17,672 nt of DNA from Candidatus Omnitrophota bacterium (GTDB lineage: Bacteria; Omnitrophota; Gorgyraeia; Gygaellales; Profunditerraquicolaceae): the NCBI GenBank assembly GCA_016867005.1, contig VGKM01000009.1, positions 1 to 17,672 of the forward strand, written 5' to 3'. The notes under the pieces are model-generated. The model saw nothing but the letters and a program-made list of their open reading frames with translations. It ran no database searches and was not told the origin of the DNA. How positions within the stretch are numbered: position 1 is the first letter of the stretch; each line of letters starts with the position of its first letter. Shown piece after piece: positions 1 through 6,759 of this stretch. A program made the translations under genes and the position numbers.

Positions 1-131
1 CTGGCGGCACTTGTTATGCCGCGGTTGATCAGCAATTGGGATAATATCCCGGAGATTTTCAGCTCTTTACTTAAAATTTCCTGCAGGGCGGGATTTTTTT
101 TGTGGATGTTTAAGATTTTGTGGCTGTTCAT
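1..131 (-). CDS. recJ: Single-stranded-DNA exonuclease RecJ, N-terminal fragment (3' end outside window)
   Basis: Only the first 43 codons are present; the gene runs off base 1. The start is ATG at 131-129, six bases after the argS stop, with TAGGAG three bases upstream as ribosome binding site. The peptide begins MNSHKILNIHKKNPALQEIL and continues to an ILSQLLINRGIT segment. The lead-in (a short strand, then 'np.lq.iLs.eL.is..laqlLinRGi') is typical of the RecJ N-terminus just before the DHH phosphoesterase domain. RecJ degrades single-stranded DNA 5' to 3' in mismatch, recombination and excision repair. The catalytic DHH motifs are not in the window, so identification rests on this N-terminal signature. 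It is the last visible gene of the group that starts at the promoter near 2450. Confidence 0.72.
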   Translation of the reverse strand, partial: MNSHKILNIHKKNPALQEILSKELKISGILSQLLINRGITSAA

Positions 132-137
132 GGGCTC

Positions 138-1775
138 CTACATCTTCTCAGGACTGGACACTCCCAGAAGTTTCAACCCGGTTGAAAGCACGATTCTTGC
201 GCCGTTAATAAGCCCTAGCCTTGCCTCGGTAAGCGCATCATCATCGCTTAGAACCCTGTGCAGATCATAAAATTTATGGAAATGTTCAGCCAGTTCCTGG
301 AGATATACGGTAAGCATAAAAGGGTCCTGGGTCAGCACACAAACATTCAGGATATACGAAAACTGCCATAGTTTCTTTAAAAGCGAGATCTCTTCTGCCT
401 CCTTTAACAATAAAAGGCTGCTACTCTTTATCTTGGCCCTCTTGCCGGCAGAGCGTAAAATCGAACAGATCCTTGCATGCGCATACTGCACATAATAAAC
501 AGGGTTTTCAGAAGTTTGTTTTTTCGCTATTTCAAGGTCAAAATCAAGGTGGCTTGAAGTTCGCCGCATCAGGAAAAAGAACCTTGCGGCATCGCTGCCT
601 ACTTCATCAAGCACTTCCCTCAAAGTTATAAATTCTCCCCGCCGCGTTGACATTTGCACTGGCTTGCCGCCGCGGAAAATCGTTGCCAGCTGCACAATAA
701 TAATGGAAAGTGACGCCGGGTCTTTGCCGAAAGCAGCACACGATGCCTTTAGCCGGTTGATGTAGCCGTGATGGTCAGGCCCCCAGAGATTGATCAATAA
801 TTCAAAACCGCGCCGGTATTTATCCCTGTGGTAGGCAATATCAGGCGCAAGGTAGGTAAAACTTCGGTCGCTTTTTACTACAACCCTGTCTTTATCGTCG
901 CCAAAAACAGTCGATTTGAACCAAACAGCCCCGTCCTGCTCATAGAGGTAGCCCTTTTCTCTCAAGACAAGAAACGCTTTCTCGATTTTCCCCGATTCTC
1001 TCAATGACCTCTGGCTGTACCAATAATCAAACTTTACCCCGAAATCAGCCAGTTCCTGTTTTATAATCCCGAGTATATGGTCTTTGCCGAATTCTGAGAA
1101 ATCTTTTATTTCTAAATGCTTGTCTTTAATAATCCTGGCAATATCAGTAATATAATCGCCCTGATAATAATCTTCGGGAAACTCAATATTCTCTCCGTTT
1201 AATTCCTTAAGGCGCAGCTCAATCGAACGCCCGAGGATATTAATTTGGTTGCCTTCATCATTAAGATAATACTCCCTTTTGACCTTGAAACCGCTGAATT
1301 CTAAGACATTACTCAGGCAATCTCCGACAGCAGCCTGCCGCGCATGCGCAACCGATAGTGCCCCGGTGGGATTAGCGCTCACAAACTCAATTAAAACTTT
1401 TCTTCCCTTGCCGTAATTGACTTTTAAAGCCGGATATCCTTTTGTTAATATTAATTTTAAGTATTCCAGGAAAAAATCGTTATGGAGGTAAAAATTTATG
1501 AAACCGGCGCCTTCAACCCTGATGTCTTCAATAAACTTGTCTAATTTGTGCTTTTTTAGGCTGGATTTGATCCCGGAAATGATCTCTTTAGCTACTTCAA
1601 CCGGGGATTTCTTGATAATCTTTGCAAGCTTTAAAGCTATATTTGTGGAAAGCTCTCCGAAACGGGGATCAGTAGGAAAATCAAGTATGACTTCCGGCAG
1701 CTCTTCTTTTTTTAATCCGAGCTTTTTTAGGGATTGATTTATTGCCGCGGTTAAGTGGTCTTGTATTGGTTCCAT
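138..1775 (-). CDS. argS: Arginyl-tRNA synthetase (ArgRS)
   Basis: This class I aminoacyl-tRNA synthetase (545 residues, normal length) charges tRNA-Arg with arginine in the cytoplasm. The N-terminal Add1-type domain (about 1-110) carries the FGELSTNIALKLAK segment. The catalytic domain begins with the ANPTGAL segment around 134-140. The HxGH signature position reads SVAH (141-144), so the first histidine is replaced by serine and the glycine by alanine. The second signature reads MSTRRGEF (375-382), in place of KMSKS. LINLWGPDHHGYINRLKA (about 327-344) and DAARFFFLMR (about 395-404) are ArgRS hallmarks. The protein ends GLKLLGVSSPEKM, the canonical ArgRS C-terminus, so it is complete. The ATG at 1775 fits the family N-terminus, which forces a 95-base overlap with the end of rsfS. 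The ribosome binding site is weak, with AAGGA 12 bases upstream. recJ follows six bases later. Confidence 0.97.
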   Translation of the reverse strand: MEPIQDHLTAAINQSLKKLGLKKEELPEVILDFPTDPRFGELSTNIALKLAKIIKKSPVEVAKEIISGIKSSLKKHKLDKFIEDIRVEGAGFINFYLHNDFFLEYLKLILTKGYPALKVNYGKGRKVLIEFVSANPTGALSVAHARQAAVGDCLSNVLEFSGFKVKREYYLNDEGNQINILGRSIELRLKELNGENIEFPEDYYQGDYITDIARIIKDKHLEIKDFSEFGKDHILGIIKQELADFGVKFDYWYSQRSLRESGKIEKAFLVLREKGYLYEQDGAVWFKSTVFGDDKDRVVVKSDRSFTYLAPDIAYHRDKYRRGFELLINLWGPDHHGYINRLKASCAAFGKDPASLSIIIVQLATIFRGGKPVQMSTRRGEFITLREVLDEVGSDAARFFFLMRRTSSHLDFDLEIAKKQTSENPVYYVQYAHARICSILRSAGKRAKIKSSSLLLLKEAEEISLLKKLWQFSYILNVCVLTQDPFMLTVYLQELAEHFHKFYDLHRVLSDDDALTEARLGLINGARIVLSTGLKLLGVSSPEKM

Positions 1776-2124
1776 GTCTAGAGTGTATCCTTATTCTTTT
1801 CGCGTCGCTCCAGAGGCGCTCCAAAGAATAAAACTCTCTCATCGGTTTATAAAATATATGGGCTACAACTCCGGAAAAATCGAGGACTATCCATCCTGAT
1901 TCGTCAACAGGGGAAACCCTTGAGAGAGGTTTTATTCCGTGGGACTCTAAATCTTCCTGAATTGCCGTGCTGATTGCATTTACCTGCCTCAGTGAACCGG
2001 CAGTTGTGATTACAAAGTAATCGCAAAAACTAGCCGCAGGCCTCATATCCAATACAACTACCTGCGCGCCTTTCTTTGACTTAATAACATCGGCAACGCG
2101 AAGAGCTAAGTTCTTAGTTTCTAT
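1681..2124 (-). CDS. rsfS: Ribosomal silencing factor RsfS, with unusual start and tail
   Basis: RsfS (DUF143/Iojap family) binds ribosomal protein L14 on the large subunit and blocks subunit joining under starvation. The core is clear: NLALRVADVIKSKKG, then VVVLDMRPAASFCDYFVI, the GWIVLDFSGVVAHIFYKPMREFYSLERLWSDA segment and an HGIKPLSR strand. The homologous region starts upstream of the first in-frame ATG (2052), and the frame up to the preceding stop has no ATG, GTG or TTG before those residues. A strong ribosome binding site (AAGGAGG, 2134-2140) lies nine bases before an ATA codon at 2124-2122. Starting there gives (M)ETKNLALRVAD, a typical RsfS start and 147 residues, so I place the start there as a probable AUA start or an ATG-to-ATA change. 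The last 36 or so residues (RIHSRHGTNTRPLN onward) are basic and not part of the family core. They overlap argS by 95 bases. Confidence 0.85.
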   Translation of the reverse strand: METKNLALRVADVIKSKKGAQVVVLDMRPAASFCDYFVITTAGSLRQVNAISTAIQEDLESHGIKPLSRVSPVDESGWIVLDFSGVVAHIFYKPMREFYSLERLWSDAKRIRIHSRHGTNTRPLNRGNKSIPKKARIKKRRAAGSHT

Positions 2125-2133
2125 TTGAGTAAC

Positions 2134-2140
2134 CCTCCTT
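2134..2140 (-). promoter_or_regulatory. Ribosome binding site of rsfS
   Basis: On the minus strand the sequence reads AAGGAGG, a full Shine-Dalgarno match. The base nine positions after it begins an ATA codon in the rsfS frame. No ATG, GTG or TTG in frame lies at a usable distance. The site therefore decides the rsfS start and points to the ATA at 2124. Confidence 0.75.
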
Positions 2141-2195
2141 GATGATTCGACTTGCGCAAGGGCCTTATAAAAAACGAAGCCGAAGGGTTAGTTAA

Positions 2196-2345
2196 TTACT
2201 TCTTGCCTAAAATCTTATACATGCCTGTACCGCAATCCGGGCATTTGCCTTTTACTGCCAATCTGTCATTTTTCATAGTAACTTTTTGTTCGTCTTTCAT
2301 TTCCTTCTTTGACTTACATTTTACACAATATCCTTTTTCAGCCAT
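2196..2345 (-). CDS. Small zinc-ribbon protein, DUF5679-like (49 residues)
   Basis: The 49-residue protein has two CxxC pairs (C7/C10 and C35/C38) that would bind one zinc ion as a zinc ribbon. Between them lies the segment KEMKDEQKVTMKNDRLAVKG, which matches the DUF5679 pattern of 'YCvKCk.kreMkd...vtmkNgrpa.kG.CP.CGtkm'. The start is ATG at 2345, chosen because AAGGAGGAG (2348-2356) sits just before it and because the family begins with MAE-YCVKC. An earlier in-frame ATG at 2408 has no ribosome binding site and would add 21 unrelated residues. The gene is first behind a near-consensus promoter and is followed by rsfS, argS and recJ. No function is established for the family to my knowledge. 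Its place with ribosome and translation genes hints at nucleic-acid or ribosome binding, as an inference only. Confidence 0.85.
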   Translation of the reverse strand: MAEKGYCVKCKSKKEMKDEQKVTMKNDRLAVKGKCPDCGTGMYKILGKK

Positions 2346-2355
2346 TGCTCCTCCT

Positions 2356-2400
2356 TGCCCAGAAAGGGCACACTGGCGCAAATCCGATAAACGCCAGGTG
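2356..2400 (-). promoter_or_regulatory. Two tandem hairpins in the leader of the zinc-ribbon gene
   Basis: Read on the minus strand, CTGGCG (2397-2392) pairs with CGCCAG (2378-2373) around a 13-base loop. With one bulged base the stem can instead extend to include CAC/GTG at the outer end (2371-2400). Directly next to it, TGCCC (2370-2366) and GGGCA (2360-2356) form a 5-base-pair stem with a 5-base loop. The second stem ends on the first base of the AAGGAGGAG ribosome binding site. Neither hairpin is followed by a T run, so they are not terminators. A role in translational control is an inference; chance pairing is possible for stems this short. Confidence 0.4.
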
Positions 2401-2435
2401 TTGTCCATTTTTAAAATGAGAATTGATTTTGTTTT

Positions 2436-2464
2436 ATAATATCACACCTTGTTTTTTATGTCAA
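2436..2464 (-). promoter_or_regulatory. Sigma-70-type promoter for zinc ribbon-rsfS-argS-recJ
   Basis: On the minus strand TTGACA (2464-2459) is a perfect -35 box. After a 17-base spacer TATTAT (2441-2436) is a -10 box with one mismatch to TATAAT. The -35 box lies immediately after the TAA stop of the upstream membrane-protein gene (2468-2466). Transcription should start near 2429-2430, giving a leader of about 84 bases before the ATG at 2345. The surrounding stretch 2401-2465 is markedly AT-rich compared with the flanking genes. I see no intrinsic terminator between the two genes, so read-through from the upstream block is also likely. Confidence 0.82.
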
Positions 2465-2465
2465 A

Positions 2466-3494
2466 TTATACTTTGCTCTTATGATTGACCATCCTGCGGG
2501 GCCTCTCCTCAAGCTCTCCGACAATTTCTTCGATCAGGTCTTCTAAAGTAACCAGTCCCGCCGCCTTTTTGTCCTTGTCGGTTACAATCGCTATCTGAAC
2601 TTTATTCTGTTGAAATTTCTTCAGGACTTCGCTGACCTTGGCCTGGCTATCGACATAAAACGCCTCGTTAATCAGATCCTGAAGCACGAATAGCTCCTTG
2701 TCCCTCAAAAGATAGTGCAGGTCGCTTGCATAGATTATGCCGATCACATTATCAATCGAATCTTTATAAACCGGCAGGCGGACATAGCCGATCTCTGCAA
2801 AAATGTCCAGAATCTCATCGGCATCTGAATCGACGCTGACGCCGGTCATTTTATCTTTTGGGGCCATGATGTCGCTTACTTTGGTATTGCCGAATTCAAA
2901 GATACGCTGCAGCATCTTTCTTTCTTCTTCATTGAGGAACCCTTCTTCTTTGCCTATCTCAATCATCAGGCGCAATTCCTCTTTTGTGAAGATCGCCTTC
3001 TTTTGTGCCTGGTCAATGCGCAGCATCTTAAGGATCAGGTTACTTGCCCCGGTAAATATCAATATTATCGGATGGAATATTTTTATAAAAATTTCCATTA
3101 AAGGCGCGGTCAGGACCGCCACTTTTTCCGTTTGCTTTGCGGCGAGCATCTTCGGGGTGATCTCGCACATTATAAGGACAAAGAATGTTGCGACGAAAGT
3201 CGAAGTGACCACCCCCAGCTTATATCCTAAAAAATGGACAAAAATTGCGGTAGCTATAGCAGAAATAGCGATATTTACAAAATCATTGCCTATAAGGATT
3301 GCCGCGATAAATTTATCTAATTTCGAAATCAAACGTTGTATATTCTGGGCGCCCTTTTTCCCCTGGGAAATCATATGGCGCAGCCGTATTTTACTCAGTC
3401 CTATAATTGCCGTCTCCGAAGCAGAAAAGAAAAACGACATAAGCGCCAGCGCAAAAACTAAAACAGCCAAAGAAATAATATACACAGTATCCAT
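2466..3494 (-). CDS. CNNM (DUF21) and CBS-pair membrane protein, HlyC/CorC-like, lacking the C-terminal domain
   Basis: The 342-residue protein starts with a membrane helix (about 5-25). The conserved SASETAIIGLSKIRLRHM segment follows, then further hydrophobic stretches near 60-90, 95-112 and 125-150, with LIGNDFVNI and CEITPKMLA motifs. This is the CNNM/DUF21 transmembrane domain (the common GEIxPK reads CEITPK here). Two CBS motifs follow (about 205-260 and 265-325): IMAPKDKMTGV...RLPVYKDSIDNVIGIIYASDL and AIVTDKDKKAAGLVTLEDLIEEIVGEL. The protein ends soon after, without the roughly 80-residue HlyC/CorC domain many relatives carry. CNNM proteins are linked to magnesium or cobalt efflux, with CBS domains sensing nucleotides; the exact substrate cannot be told. 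ATG 3494 is two bases after the M16 peptidase stop. The next promoter begins right after its stop. Confidence 0.93.
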   Translation of the reverse strand: MDTVYIISLAVLVFALALMSFFFSASETAIIGLSKIRLRHMISQGKKGAQNIQRLISKLDKFIAAILIGNDFVNIAISAIATAIFVHFLGYKLGVVTSTFVATFFVLIMCEITPKMLAAKQTEKVAVLTAPLMEIFIKIFHPIILIFTGASNLILKMLRIDQAQKKAIFTKEELRLMIEIGKEEGFLNEEERKMLQRIFEFGNTKVSDIMAPKDKMTGVSVDSDADEILDIFAEIGYVRLPVYKDSIDNVIGIIYASDLHYLLRDKELFVLQDLINEAFYVDSQAKVSEVLKKFQQNKVQIAIVTDKDKKAAGLVTLEDLIEEIVGELEERPRRMVNHKSKV

Positions 3495-3496
3495 AT

Positions 3497-4765
3497 CTAA
3501 CCTATTGAAAGAATGCCCCTGATGTCTGCCTCACTTTCTTTTAACGGCCCGATTAAAGCAAGGTTCATCGAACTATCATTAAATACCAGTTTTGCGGCTT
3601 TAGCTATATCCCCTAACTTTATCCCGGATACTTCCCTGATGATCTCTTTTAAGGTAAAGGTCTTATTCAGAAAAATCGAACTTTCTGCTATCCAAAACAT
3701 ATTATCAAGTGTATCTTCAAGCGCCAAAGAAAGCTGGCCCAGATAAAAATCCTTGGCACGCCTGAATTCGTCTTTAGTAACGGGGCCATCCTTTATTTTC
3801 TTTAATTCAAATAAAATGACCTTTACAGCATCAATCACTTTTTTATTATCTATGCCTGCGTGCACAACAAAACTGCCTGTATCCTGAAAACGTTTTAATT
3901 GCGATCCGATCTCATAAGCAAGCCCTCTCTTTTCCCTTACCTCATTAAAGAGCCGGCTGGACATATTTCCGCCTGTGATGATATTGAGCAGCGCCAAAGC
4001 ATGCCTTAAGGGGTGGGCTCTCTCAAAAGCCCTGAAACCCAGGGCTAAATGGGTCTGCTCGGTATCCTTATTGAATAACTTCATCTGCGGCGCCCTCTGA
4101 TTTTCTTTTGCTTGTTCGAAACCTCCCGGGGCTGCCGGGCTGCATGACGGAAAAATATCCTCGATCATCCTGAATAGTTTGCGATGGTCTAATAAACCCG
4201 CAGCACTGATAACGATATTTTTCGGTATATAATTCTTCGCCTTAAAATCAATGAGGTCCTCTCTTTTTAAGCCGCATACTGAATCGGCTGTCCCAAGGAT
4301 GCTCTCACCCAACGGTTGTTCCGGCCAAAGCAGCCCATCCAGCAATTCATGGACATAACTGTGCGGCAGGTCCTTATACATTTTGATTTCTTCAAGGATG
4401 ACCGTACGTTCCTTTTCCAGGTCAATCGGGGAAAACAAAGGGTTCTTTACCATATCCGAGAGGATATTTAATGCCAGCTCCATATGCTGATGGGGAATTT
4501 TTACCAGATAGCAGGTCGCTTCTTCTGAAGTAAAACCGTTTAAAGCCCCACCCACTCCCTCGATGGATTCTTTGATCTTGGAGCAGGAGAAACTTTTACT
4601 GCCCTTAAAAAGCATATGCTCTATAAAATGCGATATCCCTTTGATCCTCGTGGATTCATACCTTCCGCCGACCTTTATCCATATCCCCAATGCAACTGAC
4701 TGCATCCCGGGCATAGGATGAGTGACGACTTTTAAACCGTTCTTGAGTTTGAATTTTTTGTACAC
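3497..4765 (-). CDS. M16 family zinc metallopeptidase (insulinase / processing-peptidase type)
   Basis: The 422-residue protein has the inverted zinc motif HFIEH (46-50), with the third ligand in the glutamate pair of TVILEEIKMYKD (E125/E126). This is the HxxEH...E signature of M16. The N-terminus (KLKNGLKVVTHPMPGMQSVALGIWIKVGGRYE) and the second half with GGNMSSRLFNEVREKRGLAYEIGS are typical of the single-chain bacterial homologues of the mitochondrial processing peptidase beta subunit. It therefore contains both M16 and M16_C halves and is of normal length. It likely degrades or processes peptides in the cytoplasm; no signal peptide is seen. The start is GTG at 4765, chosen because MYKKFKLKNGLKVV matches the family N-terminus. 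It lies four bases after the trpA stop, with AAGGGG upstream. The CNNM gene follows after two bases. Confidence 0.95.
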   Translation of the reverse strand: MYKKFKLKNGLKVVTHPMPGMQSVALGIWIKVGGRYESTRIKGISHFIEHMLFKGSKSFSCSKIKESIEGVGGALNGFTSEEATCYLVKIPHQHMELALNILSDMVKNPLFSPIDLEKERTVILEEIKMYKDLPHSYVHELLDGLLWPEQPLGESILGTADSVCGLKREDLIDFKAKNYIPKNIVISAAGLLDHRKLFRMIEDIFPSCSPAAPGGFEQAKENQRAPQMKLFNKDTEQTHLALGFRAFERAHPLRHALALLNIITGGNMSSRLFNEVREKRGLAYEIGSQLKRFQDTGSFVVHAGIDNKKVIDAVKVILFELKKIKDGPVTKDEFRRAKDFYLGQLSLALEDTLDNMFWIAESSIFLNKTFTLKEIIREVSGIKLGDIAKAAKLVFNDSSMNLALIGPLKESEADIRGILSIG

Positions 4766-4769
4766 GCCT

Positions 4770-5555
4770 CTAACCCCTTAAACCCGAAACAAAACGGCTT
4801 ACCTTGCTTGCCAAACCGGGTTTGCCTAAATTTTCCCTGATCTTATTTACCACAGCACTCCCTACAATAACACCGTCTGCAAACCTGTTGACCTCTTTAA
4901 CCTGAGCTGCGTTTGAAATGCCGAATCCTGCGCAAACCGGTTTTAAAGTCAGTTTTTTGATCGCCCTGATATTCTTAGCCAGGTCTTGCGATATTTTTTT
5001 CCGCGCGCCTGTTGTGCCGGTCAAAGAAACATAATAAATGAACCCCGAGGAATATTGTGCATTCAGCTTGATCCTCCTGGTAGAACTTGTCGGAGAAACA
5101 AAGAAAACCGTATCAATACCGATTTTTCTTGCCTTCCTGACCAAGCCCTTACCCTCTTCAGGAGGAAGATCAGGGATGATCACGCCATCAACACCCGCAT
5201 TTTTTGCGCGCTTCAGAAAATTCCCTTCTCCCATACAGAATACGGGATTATAGTAAGTCATGAGGCCTATAGGGATACCGGTTCTAAGGCGGGCCTTCCT
5301 GACCAGGTTAAAGATCTTATCCAGGTCAGCTCCTTTTTCCAGCGCCTTCTGAGAGGACTCCTGGATTACCGGCCCGTCTGCCATAGGATCAGTAAAAGGA
5401 ACGCCTAATTCAATTATATCGACGCCAATCCTGGAAAATTCCAGGATCAGCTTATAAGTCGTATTTAAATCAGGATACCCTGCAGTAATAAAGACAATAA
5501 ATGCCTTCTTTTTGGCCTTACGCAACTCTTTAAACTTTTTATCTATCCTATTCAC
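4770..5555 (-). CDS. trpA: Tryptophan synthase alpha chain
   Basis: TrpA cleaves indole-3-glycerol phosphate to glyceraldehyde 3-phosphate and indole, which passes to TrpB in the alpha2-beta2 complex. Both catalytic acids are present at their usual positions, E49 in IIELGVPFTDP and D60 in MADGP. The mobile loop reads SLTGTTGAR, and the phosphate-binding GFGISNA and DGVIVGSAVV segments follow. The start is GTG at 5555, because GGGGAG (5561-5566) sits five bases upstream and VNRIDKKFKELRKAKKKAFI aligns with the usual TrpA beginning. An earlier GTG at 5582, inside the end of trpB, would add nine unrelated residues. The protein is 261 residues long. It follows trpB by 16 bases and precedes the M16 peptidase gene by four. 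Confidence 0.97.
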   Translation of the reverse strand: MNRIDKKFKELRKAKKKAFIVFITAGYPDLNTTYKLILEFSRIGVDIIELGVPFTDPMADGPVIQESSQKALEKGADLDKIFNLVRKARLRTGIPIGLMTYYNPVFCMGEGNFLKRAKNAGVDGVIIPDLPPEEGKGLVRKARKIGIDTVFFVSPTSSTRRIKLNAQYSSGFIYYVSLTGTTGARKKISQDLAKNIRAIKKLTLKPVCAGFGISNAAQVKEVNRFADGVIVGSAVVNKIRENLGKPGLASKVSRFVSGLRG

Positions 5556-5571
5556 TTCAGCTCCCCACCTT

Positions 5572-6759
5572 TCACCTAACACCTATATTTTCCGTAACTA
5601 TCCCCAAATCCTTATCTCCTCTGCCTGAAAGGCAGACAATAACCGATGATTTCCTTAATTTCCCGGCATCTTTTTTCAGATATGCGACCGCATGGGCAGA
5701 TTCCAAAGCAGGGATGATCCCTTCTGTTTTACTTAACAATTCAAAAGCTGAAAGCGCCTCTTTGTCATTTACGGATACATATTTTGCGCGGCCGATTTTT
5801 TTATAGTAAGTATGCTCCGGCCCGACGCCCGGATAATCAAGCCCTGCGGAAATTGAATGCGTAGGCATTACCTGCCCTAATTTATCTTCCAATAATCCCG
5901 ACTTGGAGCCATGCAAAACGCCGATATCCCCTTTTACCAATGTCGCTGCATGTTCTCCGGGCTTGATTGCCCTGCCGCCTGCCTCTACGCCGACGAATTT
6001 TACTTTCTTGTCATTGAAGAACGGATGGAACAGCCCCATGGCATTACTGCCTCCACCGACACAGGCAATCAGATAATCTGGAAGCTTATGCTCTTTCCGT
6101 AAAAATTGCGCCCTTGCTTCTTTGCCTATGACCGATTGGAAATCCCTCACCAGCATAGGATAGGGATGCGGGCCGGCAACTGAACCGATTATGTAATGGG
6201 TATTGCGCACATTGGTAACCCAATCACGAAGGGCTTCAGTCATTGCGTCTTTCAGTGTTTTTGCCCCGCTTTTTACCGGGATAACGCGCGCGCCCAGCAA
6301 TCTCATCCTGAAAACATTTAATTTCTGCCTCTCCATATCTTCTTCGCCCATAAAAACATCACACTTGAGGCCGAACATTGCCGCAACCGTCGCAGTAGCG
6401 ACTCCGTGCTGGCCGGCGCCTGTCTCTGCGATAACGCGGGGCTTCTTCATCTTCACCGCTAAAAGCACCTGCCCTAATGTATTATTGATCTTATGGGCGC
6501 CGGTATGCAGCAGGTCTTCGCGTTTCAGGTATATTTTGCTTATCCCGAGTGTTTTGCTTAAATTTACGGCTAGATACAGAGGCGTGGGCCTGCCTGCGTA
6601 TTCTTTTAAGTAATAATTAAGAAGCTGCTTGAATTTTTTGTCATGCCTGGCGGCCTTGTATTCTTTAAGAAGTTCATCCAAGGCGAACATCAATGTCTCA
6701 GGAACAAACCTGCCGCCGAAACCGTCGAAATGCCCGAACTTATCCGGTAATTTAGCCAT
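5572..6759 (-). CDS. trpB: Tryptophan synthase beta chain
   Basis: TrpB joins indole and serine to make tryptophan with pyridoxal phosphate. The PLP lysine is K90 in LHTGAHKINNTLGQ. The catalytic glutamate lies in IAETGAGQHGVATA (E112), and the phosphate-binding loop is GGGSNA (235-240). LSGRGDKDLG near the end is the family C-terminal signature. The start is ATG at 6759, with AAGGAG at good distance and the family-typical MAKLPDKFGHFDGFGGRFVPETL. The frame extends further upstream, but those residues lie in the end of trpF and lack homology. Length 395 is normal for TrpB1. It overlaps trpF by 8 bases (ATGGCTAA), so translation is probably coupled. Confidence 0.98.
   Translation of the reverse strand: MAKLPDKFGHFDGFGGRFVPETLMFALDELLKEYKAARHDKKFKQLLNYYLKEYAGRPTPLYLAVNLSKTLGISKIYLKREDLLHTGAHKINNTLGQVLLAVKMKKPRVIAETGAGQHGVATATVAAMFGLKCDVFMGEEDMERQKLNVFRMRLLGARVIPVKSGAKTLKDAMTEALRDWVTNVRNTHYIIGSVAGPHPYPMLVRDFQSVIGKEARAQFLRKEHKLPDYLIACVGGGSNAMGLFHPFFNDKKVKFVGVEAGGRAIKPGEHAATLVKGDIGVLHGSKSGLLEDKLGQVMPTHSISAGLDYPGVGPEHTYYKKIGRAKYVSVNDKEALSAFELLSKTEGIIPALESAHAVAYLKKDAGKLRKSSVIVCLSGRGDKDLGIVTENIGVR

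Noticed and set aside
2147..2195. T run and palindrome CTTGCGCAAG (2151-2160) between the zinc-ribbon gene and rsfS, as a possible terminator
   Set aside because: The six-T run is not preceded by a stable stem, and the palindrome comes after it and has no loop. It does not make an intrinsic terminator.
2803..3522. Open frame of 239 codons on the plus strand opposite the CNNM gene
   Set aside because: The translation shows no family motif and mirrors the clear minus-strand gene. The same holds for the other plus-strand frames, for example 8630-9220 opposite trpD.
5556..5582. GTG at 5582 as the trpA start
   Set aside because: It would add nine residues without homology. The GTG at 5555 has a well-spaced GGGGAG and matches the usual TrpA beginning.
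5622..5637. Palindrome CTGCC-TGAAA-GGCAG in trpB that looks like the coaE and glgA repeat
   Set aside because: It falls on the conserved LSGRGDKD signature of TrpB, so these codons are native and the inverted repeat is probably chance. It also lacks the CCTGCCTGCCGG core.
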